NCBI RefSeq assembly: GCF_900454535.1
Contig: NZ_UGSP01000001.1
Coordinates: 476,501-540,500 of the forward strand
Direction: 5' to 3'
Origin: Avibacterium avium
GTDB lineage: Bacteria > Pseudomonadota > Gammaproteobacteria > Enterobacterales > Pasteurellaceae
DNA length: 64,000 nt
The notes beneath the pieces are model-generated. The model had not been told where the DNA came from and searched no databases. It was given only the letters and a program-made list of their open reading frames with translations. The translations under genes were made by a program, and so were the position numbers. This document shows positions 8,642 to 21,206 of the stretch, in pieces; positions within the stretch are counted from its first letter, which is position 1; each line of letters begins with the position of its first letter.

Positions 8642-9655
8642 TTAAAAATTATAGTTGTCAATATTATCTTTGGTAAAAACAACACGTTCAGGAAGGAGTA
8701 CAATTCCATTTCCTTTCGCTTCATATTGATAACCTTGAACACTATTTGGTGATACTTCAACTTCACCAATATCAGGAACTTTAACTTTATCTCCTACGTT
8801 TAGTGTTCGACCTTTTAAAAGTTCATTTGTTACAGCAATAGAAATTTCACCCTGTTTTACTACATCCCATAGACCAAATTGTTTTACTGTGCCGCGTTTT
8901 ACATAAGGTCGCATTACATTTGGTGTACTAAAACCAACAATCGTAATTTTGTCATTTTTTAAGTTTTCCGCAGCTTGGGCGGCAGCAGGTAAGGCGTTTG
9001 CATCAGGCGCAATAATAATATCTAAGTCTGGATAAGCCTTGATAATACCTTCTGCTGTTTGCAAAGATTTAATTGCATCATTGTAACCAAACTGAGTTGT
9101 TACAATTTCCCATTCTGGATGTTCTTTACTGATTTTTGCTTTAGCAGCGTTCACCCATTGGTTTTGATCTGTTACTGTTGGACTAGAATAGAAAAAGGCA
9201 ACTTTAGCTTTAGGTTTAGTGACTTGATTAGCGGCCATTTCAACTAGCATTGAACCAAGTTGTTCAGGTGTGCCTTGGTTGATATAGTAGCTTCGACATT
9301 CAGGTTTTACATCAGAGTCCCACGTAAGAATTTTTACACCTCTTTTCATTGCACGTTGTAATGTAGAACAAAGTCCTTCAGGGGAAACCGCAGAAACGAC
9401 AATTGCGTTATAGCCTTGATTCACAAAGTTATTAATTAATTGTACTTGGTTTGATACGCTTGGTTCTGTTGGGCCATCGTAGGTAACATTTACACCTAGT
9501 TTTTTACCCATTTCAGTCGCACCTTGGCCACCACTTGTAAAAAAGCCAACTCCAACGAGTTTAGGAATGAATGCGATTCTATCGGCAGCTTGTACAAAAG
9601 TTGCGGTTAAACCTAACATAATAGCAAGTGCGGTTGTTTTTAATTGCATTTTCAT
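8642..9655 (-). CDS. lsrB: AI-2 periplasmic binding protein
   Basis: 337-residue substrate-binding protein of the AI-2 ABC importer. Signal peptide is about residues 1-23 (cut after FVQA). The mature start [20 protein letters not shown] is the LsrB signature, and downstream residues include the WDSDV and [11 protein letters not shown] segments that line the AI-2 pocket in known LsrB proteins. E. coli LsrB is 340 residues. GGAGACTCACT precedes the ATG. An 85-base gap separates it from lsrD. Confidence 0.95.
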   Translation of the reverse strand: MKMQLKTTALAIMLGLTATFVQAADRIAFIPKLVGVGFFTSGGQGATEMGKKLGVNVTYDGPTEPSVSNQVQLINNFVNQGYNAIVVSAVSPEGLCSTLQRAMKRGVKILTWDSDVKPECRSYYINQGTPEQLGSMLVEMAANQVTKPKAKVAFFYSSPTVTDQNQWVNAAKAKISKEHPEWEIVTTQFGYNDAIKSLQTAEGIIKAYPDLDIIIAPDANALPAAAQAAENLKNDKITIVGFSTPNVMRPYVKRGTVKQFGLWDVVKQGEISIAVTNELLKGRTLNVGDKVKVPDIGEVEVSPNSVQGYQYEAKGNGIVLLPERVVFTKDNIDNYNF

Positions 9656-9740
9656 AGTGAGTCTCCTATTTTATAGTTGAACATTAATGAGATACTGCAT
9701 AAGTAAAAGTTAAAGATTAATTATAAAAGTCCTCCTTTAT

Positions 9741-10742
9741 TTATTTTTGTTTTAAATAAAAAACATTCTTCTTAAGCCAATTCATAATAAAACTTCGATA
9801 TATGCTGAATGATTTTCCAATTAGTACGATAATTAATAATGCTCCTGATAAAGCACTAGAGATTTCATTAGAGACACCAACCATTTGTAAGCCCTGCTGC
9901 AGATAACCAATTAATAGTGCCGCGATGGCTGTGCCAAGAACAGAACCCGCTCCACCATAGATATTTGCACCGCCTAATACAACAGCTGTAAGGACAGGCA
10001 TTAATAATGAACTACCTAAGTCAGAACGAGCTGATCCAAAATAGGATACTAGTAATATTCCAACAAATGCTGCAACTGCACCTAATAAACCGTAAATAAT
10101 AAATAAGGTTTGTTTGATAGGTACGGCATTATAAATAGAGGTACGTTCATTTTGGCCAATTAAAAATATACTTCTGCCAATGACTGTTTTATGCATTAAT
10201 AACCAGAATATTATAGCTATAATAATGAAGTAAATAATTGAAGTTGGAATGTTGAAAATACTTTGATTGGCGAAGTTTAATAAACTATCTGGAAAACCAC
10301 CGATACCTTCATAACCAGTAGCGCCAGCAAATCCAGATAGCAATAAAGCTCCACCACCATAAAGATACATTGTTCCTAGTGTAATGACGAGAGGATTAAC
10401 TTTGGTGTACAAAATAAGACTTGCATTCAGTAACCCACATAAAATTCCAATGATAAAAGTAAGAAAAATAGCAATACTTAGAGGATAACCTAATTGAAAT
10501 AAGACACCTAAAGATATAGCACAAAGACCGACAGTAGAACCAAAAGAAATATCCATACCACCACTAACAATAATCAGTGTCAGTGGCAATGCCAACATTC
10601 CAATATAAATAAAATCACTTGTGCTATATAACAAAATATTGATATCTAGCATTCTAGGGTTAAATAAACCAAATCCAATTATTTCTAAAATAACAAGAAA
10701 GAATAATGTTATTTCCCAGCTATATTTCTTTATCTGTAACAT
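9741..10742 (-). CDS. lsrD: AI-2 ABC transporter permease LsrD
   Basis: 333-residue membrane permease of the RbsC/LsrC/LsrD family with about ten hydrophobic spans. ISFGSTVGLCAISLGVLF and the C-terminal VVLGGANIYGGAGSVLGT loop, which contacts the ATPase, are present. It forms the channel with LsrC. GGAGAAATT precedes the ATG, and lsrC ends 14 bases upstream. Confidence 0.94.
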   Translation of the reverse strand: MLQIKKYSWEITLFFLVILEIIGFGLFNPRMLDINILLYSTSDFIYIGMLALPLTLIIVSGGMDISFGSTVGLCAISLGVLFQLGYPLSIAIFLTFIIGILCGLLNASLILYTKVNPLVITLGTMYLYGGGALLLSGFAGATGYEGIGGFPDSLLNFANQSIFNIPTSIIYFIIIAIIFWLLMHKTVIGRSIFLIGQNERTSIYNAVPIKQTLFIIYGLLGAVAAFVGILLVSYFGSARSDLGSSLLMPVLTAVVLGGANIYGGAGSVLGTAIAALLIGYLQQGLQMVGVSNEISSALSGALLIIVLIGKSFSIYRSFIMNWLKKNVFYLKQK

Positions 10743-10756
10743 AATTTCTCCTTAAT

Positions 10757-11737
10757 TTATTTAGTGTTAAGGAATCTGGAGTAACGTTGTAGTTTTAAGT
10801 TTTCACTAATCATTACTCTTATTCTTCCATCAAAAATTAATACACATAGTAAAACGAGTCCTGCAATAAAATTATTCCAATAAGCAGGAACTTTAAGTAA
10901 AACTAAGATCGTATCAATTTGTATCAGGAAGTAAGCGCCTAATACGGCACCGAGAATATTTCCTGCTCCACCAAGCAAACTAATTCCACCTAATACACAG
11001 GCAGCAATAGCTTTCATTTCTAAACCACTGCCAGTTGAGTTCGGAACAAAACCAATTTGTGAAGTGAATACTATTCCAGCGATGGCCGCCATTAATCCAT
11101 TAATTGTAAATGCAAGGATTCGAATCTGATTTGTTTTCACACCAAGTTGTAATGCACCTTGTAGATTATCGCCTACGGCATAGAAATTGCGTCCATTTTG
11201 AGTACGAGTAAGAATGAAGTAAGAAATTAAAATAAGTATTAGTGTCATCCATCCAATGGGAGATATAGATAACAAGTTAGGGGATGCAAGTAATTTTAAA
11301 TCTTGTGGTAATCCTTCGATCCATTTACCACCAGTAATTAATAGCATTATTCCTTTGTACAAACCTAATGTACCTAGTGTGGCAACAATAGCAGGTATCT
11401 TTAATAAAGTAACAAGTATTCCATTAAATATTCCCGCTGCGATTCCACATAATAAAGTCATAAAAAATGCAATAACCAGATTAAATTCAGCGTTAAGAAG
11501 ACTACCCATAATTACAGCACATAGCCCCATTATTGAACCGATGGAAACATCAATGTTACGCGTTAAAATAACGAATGTTGTACCTAGTGCTAATAGAATA
11601 ACAATGAGAGATGAATTAAAAATCATTGTTATTGTTTGCAAATGAAATCCATTACCTTCAAATCCAAGTAATAGAAAAAGAAATAAAATAGCAATTAGAA
11701 TGGTTATTTCTCTATTGTTTTGAATGAATTTCCACAT
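10757..11737 (-). CDS. lsrC: AI-2 ABC transporter permease LsrC
   Basis: 326-residue permease with the family elements [19 protein letters not shown] and [17 protein letters not shown]. An open frame continues 13 codons further upstream to 11776 and would overlap lsrA, but AAAGGAGAC lies just before the ATG at 11737, and translation from there begins [14 protein letters not shown], as in other LsrC proteins. I therefore use 11737. The gap to lsrA is 22 bases. Confidence 0.94.
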   Translation of the reverse strand: MWKFIQNNREITILIAILFLFLLLGFEGNGFHLQTITMIFNSSLIVILLALGTTFVILTRNIDVSIGSIMGLCAVIMGSLLNAEFNLVIAFFMTLLCGIAAGIFNGILVTLLKIPAIVATLGTLGLYKGIMLLITGGKWIEGLPQDLKLLASPNLLSISPIGWMTLILILISYFILTRTQNGRNFYAVGDNLQGALQLGVKTNQIRILAFTINGLMAAIAGIVFTSQIGFVPNSTGSGLEMKAIAACVLGGISLLGGAGNILGAVLGAYFLIQIDTILVLLKVPAYWNNFIAGLVLLCVLIFDGRIRVMISENLKLQRYSRFLNTK

Positions 11738-11759
11738 AATTTGGTGTCTCCTTTGAAAT

Positions 11760-13268
11760 TTATCCGCCAAATGCAAATTGCATAATCTTATCGCTATTTA
11801 TTTGATCACCTTGCAAACTACAGTTAATTTCTCCATCATGCATAACAAGAACACGATCAGACATTTTCTCGATTTCTTCTAAGTCAGAAGAAATGAAAAG
11901 CACGGCAACATTTTGTTTAGCGACTGATTTGATAAGTTGATAGATATCAGCTCTTGCACCGACATCAACACCGCGAGTAGGTTCATCAACGATCAGTAAA
12001 CGTGGATTGGCTTCTAAACATTTAGCAATTAAGACTTTTTGCTGATTTCCACCAGATAGGGTGCGAATAGGTTGTTGTGGCATTGCATATTTTATACCCA
12101 TCGCTCTTTTATAACGTTCTAAAGTAGCATTTTCTCTATTTTCATCTAGCCAGAATCCTTGATTGTAATAAGTGAGCGCACAGACATTCCAAGTAAGTGC
12201 CGCATCTAAATATAATCCTGAAGATTGCCGATCTTCGGTAAGATAAACAATACCTTTTTGTAAACGCTGTTTTAATGAGAGAGAAGTAATATTTTCATTT
12301 TTAAATAAAATTTCACCGCACTTTGCTTTCCTTAAACCATATAAGGTTTCTGCAAGTTCTGTTCTACCAGCTCCGACAACACCAGCTAATCCAAGTATTT
12401 CACCAGGATAAAGATCAAAGGTGATATTTTTAAAACCTTCACCAGTTAAATGATTTACTTCAAGGATAGGAGAGTTAGTATCTTTAGTGCGTAGATGACC
12501 AGGTAATTCTAACCAAAGTTTTTGTGTTTCATTAAGCTGAGCATTTTTCAAGCTAGGCTTAATTGCGTTGATAATTTGTTCTTGAGTTAGGTCATTGGTT
12601 TTCCCTGTTAAAGCGATATATCCATCTCTCATAATACTAATGCGATGAGAGATCTGACATACTTCATTTAATTTATGGGAAATAAAAATGATACCTACAC
12701 CTTTATCCAATAATGAATTAATTTTGTTAAATAGATTTTCGGTTTCAGCGGGAGTTAAAGAAGCTGTGGGTTCATCAAGAATAAGCAAACTTGCATTACG
12801 CATTAGTCCACGCATTATTTCCACAAGTTGTTGATCTGCAACTTCTAAAGATCCAGCTTGTATATCAAGAGGCAAACGAGAGTTTAGCTCTTTCAGCAAT
12901 TCATTTAATTTCTCTTCATTTTCTTTATGACGAGGTAAACCAAAAAGAATATTTTCTTTTACGGTTAAATTTGGAAAGAGCAGAGGTTCTTGTGGAACAA
13001 GATAGATACCAAGACGATGTGCTTTTTGTGGGGAAAGTCTAGTCTGAATTTCACCACCAATTTTTACTGTGCCACTATCAGCAGATTGGATACCAGCGAT
13101 AATTTTCATTAATGTTGATTTTCCAGCGCCATTCCCACCTAATAGTGAGTGAATTTCACCAGCATATACAGAAAAATCTATATCTTTAAGAACTTCTACG
13201 CCTGAAAAGGATTTGCTGATATTATGTACATCTAATAAACATTTTTTCATTGAAGATTCATTATGCAT
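11760..13268 (-). CDS. lsrA: AI-2 ABC transporter ATP-binding protein
   Basis: 502-residue double ABC ATPase that powers the LsrCD channel. First nucleotide-binding domain: Walker [10 protein letters not shown] near residues 44-52, Walker [11 protein letters not shown]. Second domain, from about residue 260: signature [10 protein letters not shown] and Walker [13 protein letters not shown]. As in other sugar-type transporters, the second Walker A region is altered ([11 protein letters not shown]). First gene of the operon, transcribed away from lsrR across a CRP-site-bearing gap. Confidence 0.96.
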   Translation of the reverse strand: MHNESSMKKCLLDVHNISKSFSGVEVLKDIDFSVYAGEIHSLLGGNGAGKSTLMKIIAGIQSADSGTVKIGGEIQTRLSPQKAHRLGIYLVPQEPLLFPNLTVKENILFGLPRHKENEEKLNELLKELNSRLPLDIQAGSLEVADQQLVEIMRGLMRNASLLILDEPTASLTPAETENLFNKINSLLDKGVGIIFISHKLNEVCQISHRISIMRDGYIALTGKTNDLTQEQIINAIKPSLKNAQLNETQKLWLELPGHLRTKDTNSPILEVNHLTGEGFKNITFDLYPGEILGLAGVVGAGRTELAETLYGLRKAKCGEILFKNENITSLSLKQRLQKGIVYLTEDRQSSGLYLDAALTWNVCALTYYNQGFWLDENRENATLERYKRAMGIKYAMPQQPIRTLSGGNQQKVLIAKCLEANPRLLIVDEPTRGVDVGARADIYQLIKSVAKQNVAVLFISSDLEEIEKMSDRVLVMHDGEINCSLQGDQINSDKIMQFAFGG

Positions 13269-13351
13269 AAGATGTTACCTTTAATGGTTGAACAAATGTA
13301 AAATCTGAAATTCAATTTATCATAATGTTAGTTCCAAATATAAAATAAATC

Positions 13352-13367
13352 TGTGATCAAGATCTCA
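13352..13367. promoter_or_regulatory. CRP-type site, lsrA side of lsrA-lsrR gap
   Basis: TGTGATCAAGATCTCA: a TGTGA half, six-base spacer, then TCTCA, one mismatch from the TGTGA-N6-TCACA consensus. It lies 84 bases upstream of the lsrA start on the minus strand. CRP-cAMP activation of lsr is established in enterics. Confidence 0.6.
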
Positions 13368-13410
13368 TATTCAGATTATTTACCCTATAAATGGAAGTTT
13401 TTATCTAAAA

Positions 13411-13426
13411 AGTGATCTTTGTCACA
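13411..13426. promoter_or_regulatory. CRP-type site, lsrR side of lsrA-lsrR gap
   Basis: AGTGATCTTTGTCACA: one mismatch from TGTGA-N6-TCACA, 71 bases before lsrR. Together with the site at 13352-13367, centre spacing is 59 bases, so each divergent promoter may own one site. No LsrR operator could be fixed by eye. Confidence 0.6.
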
Positions 13427-13497
13427 GTATTTGAAAAAATTGAAAATGAACAATTGATATTTTTATGATTCATATGAATAATATTTGTGAGTAGAAA

Positions 13498-14463
13498 ATG
13501 AATGAAAAAAGACAAGAAATGAACGCATTATCTCATTCAATGACAGAAGAAGAGCTTTTAGCTCGTATTGCTTGGTTTTATTACCACGATAATTTAACAC
13601 AAGGTGAAATTGGAGAAAGACTAGGATTGCCTAGGCTAAAAGTTTCTCGACTGTTAGAAAGAGGGCGTCAGCATGGAATTATTAAAGTTCAGATTAACTC
13701 TCGGTTTACGGGATGCTTAGAATTAGAACAGGCCTTACAGCAACGTTTTGATTTGAAATATATTCGAATTTTACCAGAGCTAGAACAACATGATCTGAAT
13801 GAGCGCTTAGGAATTGGAGCTGCGCAATTATTAATGTCCTTACTCAAGCCTAATCAACTTTTATCTATTGGGTTTGGGGAAACCATTATGCAGACTATTA
13901 AATATAGCAATGATTTTATTACTCAGAATCAAATTAAACTGATTACCTTATCTGGAGGGGTTGGTCCCTATATGAAAGGTATTGGCCAATTGGATGGCTC
14001 TTGTTCCGTGAGTATTATCCCAGCGCCGTTAAGGGCTTCATCAATAGAAGCAGCTAAATTATTTAAAAAAGAAGCTTGTGTTAGGGATATTATGCTTGCA
14101 GCTTGTAGTGCTGATGTCGCAATCGTTGGTATTGGAGCAACGCGGCAGCGAGGACAAGCAACATTATTGCGTTCAGGTTATATAACAGAAGAAAAGCAGC
14201 AAACAATTAGAGCAAAAGGTGCTGTAGGAGATATTCTTGGTTATTTTATGCAAAAAGATGGCACATTACAGCCTGATATGCCATTGCATGAAGAGTTAAT
14301 CAGTGTTTCTTTAGATAACTTGCAAAAAATTCCTAATGTAATTGGTATTGCAGGTGGAGAAAATAAGGTCGAAGCTATCCTAAGTGCATTATATGGGAAG
14401 CATATCAATTCATTGGTAACAGAAGAAAAAACGGCTCGTATGATCCTTGCACACCTTGTCTAG
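13498..14463 (+). CDS. lsrR: Transcriptional repressor of the lsr genes
   Basis: 321-residue SorC/DeoR-like regulator. The N-terminal helix-turn-helix is near residues 35-57 ([20 protein letters not shown]). The large C-terminal sugar-binding domain would bind phospho-AI-2, which releases DNA (known for LsrR). The second-domain elements [12 protein letters not shown] and [10 protein letters not shown] are visible. The ATG at 13498 follows GTGAG weakly. It leads lsrRK, as in enterics. Confidence 0.94.
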   Translation: MNEKRQEMNALSHSMTEEELLARIAWFYYHDNLTQGEIGERLGLPRLKVSRLLERGRQHGIIKVQINSRFTGCLELEQALQQRFDLKYIRILPELEQHDLNERLGIGAAQLLMSLLKPNQLLSIGFGETIMQTIKYSNDFITQNQIKLITLSGGVGPYMKGIGQLDGSCSVSIIPAPLRASSIEAAKLFKKEACVRDIMLAACSADVAIVGIGATRQRGQATLLRSGYITEEKQQTIRAKGAVGDILGYFMQKDGTLQPDMPLHEELISVSLDNLQKIPNVIGIAGGENKVEAILSALYGKHINSLVTEEKTARMILAHLV

Positions 14464-14520
14464 ATGTTATAAGTGCGGTTGATTTTTTTAGCGTTTTTTC
14501 AAGATTATTCAGGAGGGAAC

Positions 14521-16098
14521 ATGGAAAAGAAATCAGCCTATTTAATGGCATTAGATGCAGGAACAGGGAGTATTAGAGCGGTTATTTTTGATTTAGATGG
14601 AAATCAAATTGGTGCAGCACAATACGAATGGAGCCATTTAAGCGATCCAAATATCCCAGGATCAATGGAGTTTGATTTAGAACATAATTGGGATTTAGCT
14701 TGTAAAAGTATTTCGACAGTATTGGATAAAACGAAAATAAGTCCCGATCAGATTTTAGCAATTTCGACCTGTTCAATGCGTGAAGGTATTGTCTTATACG
14801 ATGAAAAACAGCAACTAATTTGGGCTTGTGGCAATGTTGATGCTAGAGCAACCCAAGAGGTGAATGAATTAAAAGAGCTTTATAATCATACATTTGAAGA
14901 AACACTTTATCATATTTCAGGCCAAACTTTGGCATTAAGTGCCGTACCAAGATTATTATGGCTCGCCCATCACCGTAGTGATATTTATCGAAAAACCAAA
15001 GCGATAACCATGATTAGCGATTGGCTCGGATTTATGCTAAGTGGGCAGCTTGCGGTAGAACCTTCTAATGCGGGAACTACGGGGATGTTGGATTTGCATA
15101 CTCGCCAATGGTCTCCAATGCTATTAGATATGGCGGGATTAAACTCTACTATTTTGCCTCCAGTTAAGGAAACGGGTGAAGTCTTAGGGCAGGTTACAAA
15201 GCAAGCAGCGGAAATAACAGGATTGAAAGAGGGAACGCCAGTCATTGTCGGTGGCGGAGATGTTCAGTTGGGGTGTTTAGGGTTAGGTATTACAGAGCCT
15301 TCACAAGCGGCTATTATTGGGGGGACTTTTTGGCAACAAGTGGTAAATTTGCCAGCCCCGCAGACAGATCCTGAAATGAATATTCGTATAAATCCTTATG
15401 TCATTTCTCCTTTAGTTCAAGCTGAATCTATTAGTTTCTTCACTGGATTAACGATGCGTTGGTTTAGAGATGTTTTTTGTGAAGAAGAAAAACATTTAGC
15501 TGAAAAACTTGGCGTTGATGCTTATAGCTTACTCGAACAAATGGCAGAAAAGGTACCTGCTGGAGCAAATGATGTTATACCTATTTTTTCTGATGCGATG
15601 CATTTTAAATCTTGGTATCACGCAGCACCATCATTTATTAATCTTTCGATTGATCCAGAAAAATGCAATAAACCTGTTTTATTTAGAGCATTAGAAGAAA
15701 ACGCAGCGGTAGTATCTTCTTATAATTTAGATCAGGTAGAAAAATTTTCTAAAGTTAAACTGAAAGAAATTGTTTTTGCTGGTGGCGGAGCTAAAGGGAA
15801 ATTATGGAGTCAAATCCTTGCTGATGTTACAGGGCTGATTGTAAATATTCCTGTAGTAAAAGAAGCAACTGCATTAGGTTGTGCGATAGCAGCTGGTGTT
15901 GGGGTTGGGGTTTACTCTTCTTTGGCCGAAGCAGGAAAAAAACTTGTCAGATTTGAACGAAAACATATACCAAACCCTAAAAATTATGAGCTTTATCAGC
16001 AGCACAAACAACAATGGGCTGAAGTTTATCAGAAACAATTACAACTTGTAGATGAAGGATTAACCACATCATTGTGGAAAGCACCAGGTGTAAAATAA
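14521..16098 (+). CDS. lsrK: Autoinducer-2 kinase
   Basis: 525-residue FGGY-family kinase that phosphorylates AI-2 on entry, trapping it and making the LsrR inducer. N-terminal phosphate-binding motif [19 protein letters not shown]-terminal [20 protein letters not shown] is the adenosine/FGGY part. The open frame extends back to 14473, but AGGAGGGAAC lies directly before the ATG at 14521, and [12 protein letters not shown] is the family start. An uptake signal lies between lsrR and lsrK. Confidence 0.96.
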   Translation: MEKKSAYLMALDAGTGSIRAVIFDLDGNQIGAAQYEWSHLSDPNIPGSMEFDLEHNWDLACKSISTVLDKTKISPDQILAISTCSMREGIVLYDEKQQLIWACGNVDARATQEVNELKELYNHTFEETLYHISGQTLALSAVPRLLWLAHHRSDIYRKTKAITMISDWLGFMLSGQLAVEPSNAGTTGMLDLHTRQWSPMLLDMAGLNSTILPPVKETGEVLGQVTKQAAEITGLKEGTPVIVGGGDVQLGCLGLGITEPSQAAIIGGTFWQQVVNLPAPQTDPEMNIRINPYVISPLVQAESISFFTGLTMRWFRDVFCEEEKHLAEKLGVDAYSLLEQMAEKVPAGANDVIPIFSDAMHFKSWYHAAPSFINLSIDPEKCNKPVLFRALEENAAVVSSYNLDQVEKFSKVKLKEIVFAGGGAKGKLWSQILADVTGLIVNIPVVKEATALGCAIAAGVGVGVYSSLAEAGKKLVRFERKHIPNPKNYELYQQHKQQWAEVYQKQLQLVDEGLTTSLWKAPGVK

Positions 16099-16114
16099 TC
16101 ATTCAGCCCAATAA

Positions 16115-16141
16115 AAAACCTAGCCCATCAAGCTAGGTTTT
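16115..16141 (+). terminator. Rho-independent terminator after lsrK
   Basis: AAAACCTAGC/GCTAGGTTTT with a seven-base loop and a run of T on the right; A-rich on the left, so it can also serve aroE on the minus strand. Confidence 0.85.
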
Positions 16142-16161
16142 TTTATTAGAATGAAATCGGA

Positions 16162-17559
<1,398 letters not shown>

Positions 17560-17567
<8 letters not shown>

Positions 17568-18123
17568 TGTCTGTTTCAAATTGATGACGGCACGCTTTGT
17601 TGGCACACAACCAAGTGCGATGCAAAGTGCGGTCGGTTTTTTCTTCTTTTTTTAGCGTGCTAATGGGGTAAGCACATTGCGGACAAGGCACGGCATAGGG
17701 CTGGCTGGCAAGGGTAAATTTGCATTTTGGAAATTGATCGCAGCCGTAAAACACCTTGCCTTGGCGTCCACGACGCGGTACAAGATGACCTTTGCCACAA
17801 GCAGGACAAGGCAAATGCGCTTGCTCAGGTTCAAGTTGCTCGTGAACGATATAATCACAGTGCGGATAATCGCTGCACCCGATGAACATACCAAATTGCC
17901 CTTGTTTTAATTGCAAAAAATGACCGCACTTTGGACAATGTTGATCTAAGCCTTTCAATACTTTGGTTTCGTGAGCGGGCTGTAATGGCTTGATAAAATC
18001 GCATTGCGGATAGGCGCTGCAGCCTAAAAATAAGCCTTTTTTGCCCTTTTTAATTTGCAGCAACGCGCCACATTGTGGGCAATGTTCTTCGTGCTTGGTG
18101 GCTTGGAATAGGCTTTTACTCAT
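17560..18123 (-). CDS. yrdD: Topoisomerase-type zinc-finger protein YrdD
   Basis: 187 residues built of repeated C4 zinc ribbons like the C-terminal tail of topoisomerase I. CPQCG or CPKCG knuckles occur near residues 16, 63, 105 and 145, each answered by a GCSxYPxC-type second half ([24 protein letters not shown]). No cleavage domain is present, so it is a free zinc-ribbon protein. Role unknown; it is next to tsaC in enterics too. It starts in the ATGAGTAA overlap with the maf stop. Confidence 0.9.
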
Positions 18124-18739
18124 TGCATTGCTCACTTGAACTGAATAGATCGACCCCAACTTGACGCAGCAACTCCGCCGTTTCAAACACGGGCAAGCCC
18201 ATCACACCGCTGAAACTGCCTTCAATATGAGAAATAAAGATGCCACCCACACCTTGAATGCCATAAGCGCCTGCTTTATCCATTGGCTCACCGGTGCGGA
18301 TATAAGCGGAAATTTCTTGTTCTGTCAAAGGCTTAAAGGTTACTTGGCTAGTTTGCACAAGGCTATGCTTTTGATCAGGCAAGCTGACACACACCGCGGT
18401 TAGCACTTGATGCGTTCTGCCGGAAAGCAAGTGCAGCATTTGCGCAGCTTGATCGTGATTTTGTGGCTTGCCTAAAATTTGCCCATCGCACACCACGCTA
18501 GTGTCTGCGGACAATATGGGTAAGTGCGGTGCAAAATTGGCCATTTTTTCAAGCTGTTGGCGGGCAGCGTGATTTTTCTCTTGCGCCATTCTGCGTACAT
18601 AATCTGCAGGCTGCTCATCAGCTTTCGGGGTTTCATCAATATCCGCATTGAAGATTTCCACCTTCAACCCCAACTGTTGTAACAGCTGTAAACGGCGCGG
18701 GCTTTGCGAAGCAAGATAAAGTTGTGGTTGTGTTGTCAT
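18116..18739 (-). CDS. Maf-like nucleoside triphosphate pyrophosphatase
   Basis: 207 residues, Maf/YhdE family, which hydrolyses dTTP/UTP or modified pyrimidine triphosphates. N-terminal LYLASQSPRRLQLLQQLG is the diagnostic phosphate-binding loop. VDETPKADE-like and ILSADTSVV segments follow with the catalytic Asp. The C-terminal KAGAYGIQGVGG is also conserved. First of four tightly packed minus-strand genes. Confidence 0.93.
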   Translation of the reverse strand: MTTQPQLYLASQSPRRLQLLQQLGLKVEIFNADIDETPKADEQPADYVRRMAQEKNHAARQQLEKMANFAPHLPILSADTSVVCDGQILGKPQNHDQAAQMLHLLSGRTHQVLTAVCVSLPDQKHSLVQTSQVTFKPLTEQEISAYIRTGEPMDKAGAYGIQGVGGIFISHIEGSFSGVMGLPVFETAELLRQVGVDLFSSSEQCNE

Positions 18740-18894
18740 TTTTTCCGCTGATTAAACCAAAATTGCATTATACTTTATTATAGTTCCGCAAAGATTTCAT
18801 CTGAAAAATCCACCGCACTTTGAGCCACTGCACTTTGGAACGAGAAAATTTAGCGGAAAGTGCGGGGTAAATTTTGTTAATTTTAAGGAAAATA

Positions 18895-20514
18895 ATGATC
18901 GAACTCACTCAATCTCAATGGCTAGGCGTTGCCGTCTCATTACTTATTTTATGCCTTGTACTGTTTTTTATTAGCACCAAACATCAACGTGATAAACAGC
19001 AACTTGCGCAAGAACTGAATAAAAATGTCAATGATTTTAATCAGTTATTAGAAAAATATGAAACCTTGTCGCAGCTGCGTTATCAGCTTGAACAAGAAAG
19101 CGTAAAAGCACAAACACGCGCGGAAGGCTTGCAAACAAGGCTGAATGAACGCGATGAGAAAATCCATTATTTGCAACAAGAATTGGACGAAGAACAAGCG
19201 CGCCACAGCAATATTGCCGAGAAAATTACCAGCCTTAAGGAGCAATTTGGGATTGCCACAGCGCAGGTGCATAGCTTGCAAAATCAGCTTAATCAAACGC
19301 GTGCCGAATTAAAAAGTAAGCAGCAGGATTATGCAGATTTAAGCGAAAAATCCACCGCACTTTTGCAGCAACTCACTGAACTAAAAACGAGTCTTGGCGA
19401 AAAAGAGAAACATTTTGCCCAGCAACAAGAAGATTTTGTTAAAACGAAACAACAACTTAGCGTTGAATTTCAAAATTTGGCAAATCGCATTTTGGAAGAA
19501 AAGAGCCAGAAATTCGATCAAACTAATCAAGCCAGCCTTGATGCCTTGTTAAAGCCATTCCGCGAGCAAATCGAAGGCTTTCAAAAACGGGTGAATGAAA
19601 TTCATTCGGAATCCTTAAAAGGCAACGCCAGCCTTGAAAGTGAAATCAAAAAAGTGCTAGATGTAGGGCTTGCGATGTCGCAAGAAGCGAATAATCTCAC
19701 TTCTGCCTTAAAAGGGGAGAAGAAAACCCTCGGCAACTGGGGCGAAATTCAGCTTGAGCGCGCCTTGCAGTTAGCAGGCTTGGTGGAAAACGATCATTAT
19801 AAAGCGCAAGATCATTTCCGTAATGCAGAGGGCAAATCCAATTATCCAGATTTTGTGGTGTATTTGCCTGACAACAAACATTTGATTATTGACAGCAAAA
19901 TGTCTTTAGTTGCCTATGAAAATGCGGTGAGTGCCGATAATGAGCAAGCCCAGCAACAATTTTTGCGTGAGCATCACAAGGCGATTAAAAATCATATTGA
20001 TGAGCTTTCGCGCAAGGATTACAGCAATTTAATTGGCGTGCATAGCCCAAATTTTGTGCTGATGTTCATTGCCGTTGAACCTGCTTATATTGAAGCGATG
20101 AAACAGGACAGCAACTTGTTTAATTATGCCTATGAAAAGAACGTCATTTTAGTGTCGCACACCACCTTAATGCCGATTTTACGCACTGTGGCGAACCTAT
20201 GGCGCATTGAGCGCGGTAATGCAGAGGCGCGTGAAATTAGCGGTAAGGCAGGGGATATTTATAACCAAATGTGCTTGGTGGCGGAGCGTTTGGCGAAACT
20301 GGGTAACAGTTTGGCAACCGTGAACGGGCATTATAATCACGCGGTTACTGCCTTTGCTGGGCAACAAGGCTTAGCAGGAAAAATTGAACGATTTAAAGAT
20401 TTTTCTGCCAAAGCCAACAAAGTGATGCCACAGGTGGAATTGCTGCATAATGACCTTGATTTAGCCAAATTAAGTGCCATTTCAGCAGAACAAATTGAAC
20501 AGGAAAAGCATTGA
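18895..20514 (+). CDS. rmuC: DNA recombination protein RmuC
   Basis: 539 residues. One membrane span at about residues 9-26, then a long coiled coil (about 30-200), then the RmuC nuclease-like domain with LGNWGEIQLERAL, NYPDFVVYLPDNKHLIIDSK and HSPNFVLMFIAVEPAY. It limits inversion events in E. coli by an unclear mechanism. AAGGAAAATA precedes the ATG at 18895. Uptake signals flank and interrupt the gene. Confidence 0.94.
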   Translation: MIELTQSQWLGVAVSLLILCLVLFFISTKHQRDKQQLAQELNKNVNDFNQLLEKYETLSQLRYQLEQESVKAQTRAEGLQTRLNERDEKIHYLQQELDEEQARHSNIAEKITSLKEQFGIATAQVHSLQNQLNQTRAELKSKQQDYADLSEKSTALLQQLTELKTSLGEKEKHFAQQQEDFVKTKQQLSVEFQNLANRILEEKSQKFDQTNQASLDALLKPFREQIEGFQKRVNEIHSESLKGNASLESEIKKVLDVGLAMSQEANNLTSALKGEKKTLGNWGEIQLERALQLAGLVENDHYKAQDHFRNAEGKSNYPDFVVYLPDNKHLIIDSKMSLVAYENAVSADNEQAQQQFLREHHKAIKNHIDELSRKDYSNLIGVHSPNFVLMFIAVEPAYIEAMKQDSNLFNYAYEKNVILVSHTTLMPILRTVANLWRIERGNAEAREISGKAGDIYNQMCLVAERLAKLGNSLATVNGHYNHAVTAFAGQQGLAGKIERFKDFSAKANKVMPQVELLHNDLDLAKLSAISAEQIEQEKH

Positions 20515-20593
20515 TATTTTGCCTAAAAACAGGTAACTTCAGCGCCCATTAATGAAAAGAGAACAACATTAGAAATAGAAAAATAGGACATTT

Positions 20594-21130
20594 ATGCAAC
20601 ATTCGTCTTCAACTAAATACAAAACCCCCACATTATTTAGCCAGATTATTTTCGCCAGCCGTTGGCTACAACTGCCGATTTATCTTGGCCTGATTGTGGT
20701 GCAAGGCATTTACGCCTACAAATTTATGAAATCCTTATGGGAACTTATCACTAATCTGCAAGAGCTAGATTCCAACGCCATTATGCTTTCCGTGCTAAAT
20801 TTGATTGATGTGGTGATGATCGCTAATTTATTAGTAATGGTGATTGTGGGCGGTTACGAGATTTTCGTTTCCAAGCTGCATACCGAAGGGCACCCAGACG
20901 AACCTGAATGGTTGAGTCACGTTAATGCTTCTGTGTTGAAAGTGAAACTTTCTATGTCGATCATCAGTATTTCGTCTATTCATATGCTACAAACTTTCGT
21001 CAATGCAGCAAATATGCCAGAAAAAACGATGATGTGGCAATTATTGCTTCATTTAGGCTTTTTGATTTCTGCTATCGCAATGGCTTATACGGATAAAATC
21101 TTGTATAGCACTAGCCATAAAAATCATTAA
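20594..21130 (+). CDS. UPF0114 (YqhA-like) membrane protein
   Basis: 178-residue inner-membrane protein, about four spans. [20 protein letters not shown] near the start and [15 protein letters not shown] near residue 125 are family features (TIGR00645). Function unknown in all members. AGGACA lies before the ATG. It stands between rmuC (79-base gap) and a strong terminator. Confidence 0.9.
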   Translation: MQHSSSTKYKTPTLFSQIIFASRWLQLPIYLGLIVVQGIYAYKFMKSLWELITNLQELDSNAIMLSVLNLIDVVMIANLLVMVIVGGYEIFVSKLHTEGHPDEPEWLSHVNASVLKVKLSMSIISISSIHMLQTFVNAANMPEKTMMWQLLLHLGFLISAIAMAYTDKILYSTSHKNH

Positions 21131-21142
21131 GTGATGTTTAGC

Positions 21143-21174
21143 AAAACGGCTCAGAGTAATCCCTGAGCCGTTTT
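21143..21174. terminator. Bidirectional terminator between yqhA-like gene and carB
   Basis: 12-base-pair stem AAAACGGCTCAG/CTGAGCCGTTTT with an eight-base loop, then TATTTTT on the right. The AAAA flank gives a T-run on the other strand, but the carB stop is 33 bases away, so it probably ends both transcripts. Confidence 0.85.
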
Positions 21175-21206
21175 ATTTTTAGCGATTTTTATACCGCACT
21201 TGATAT

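Noticed and set aside
11738-11776. Upstream start for lsrC overlapping lsrA
   Set aside because: A clear AAAGGAGAC site supports the ATG at 11737, and the extra 13 residues are not typical.
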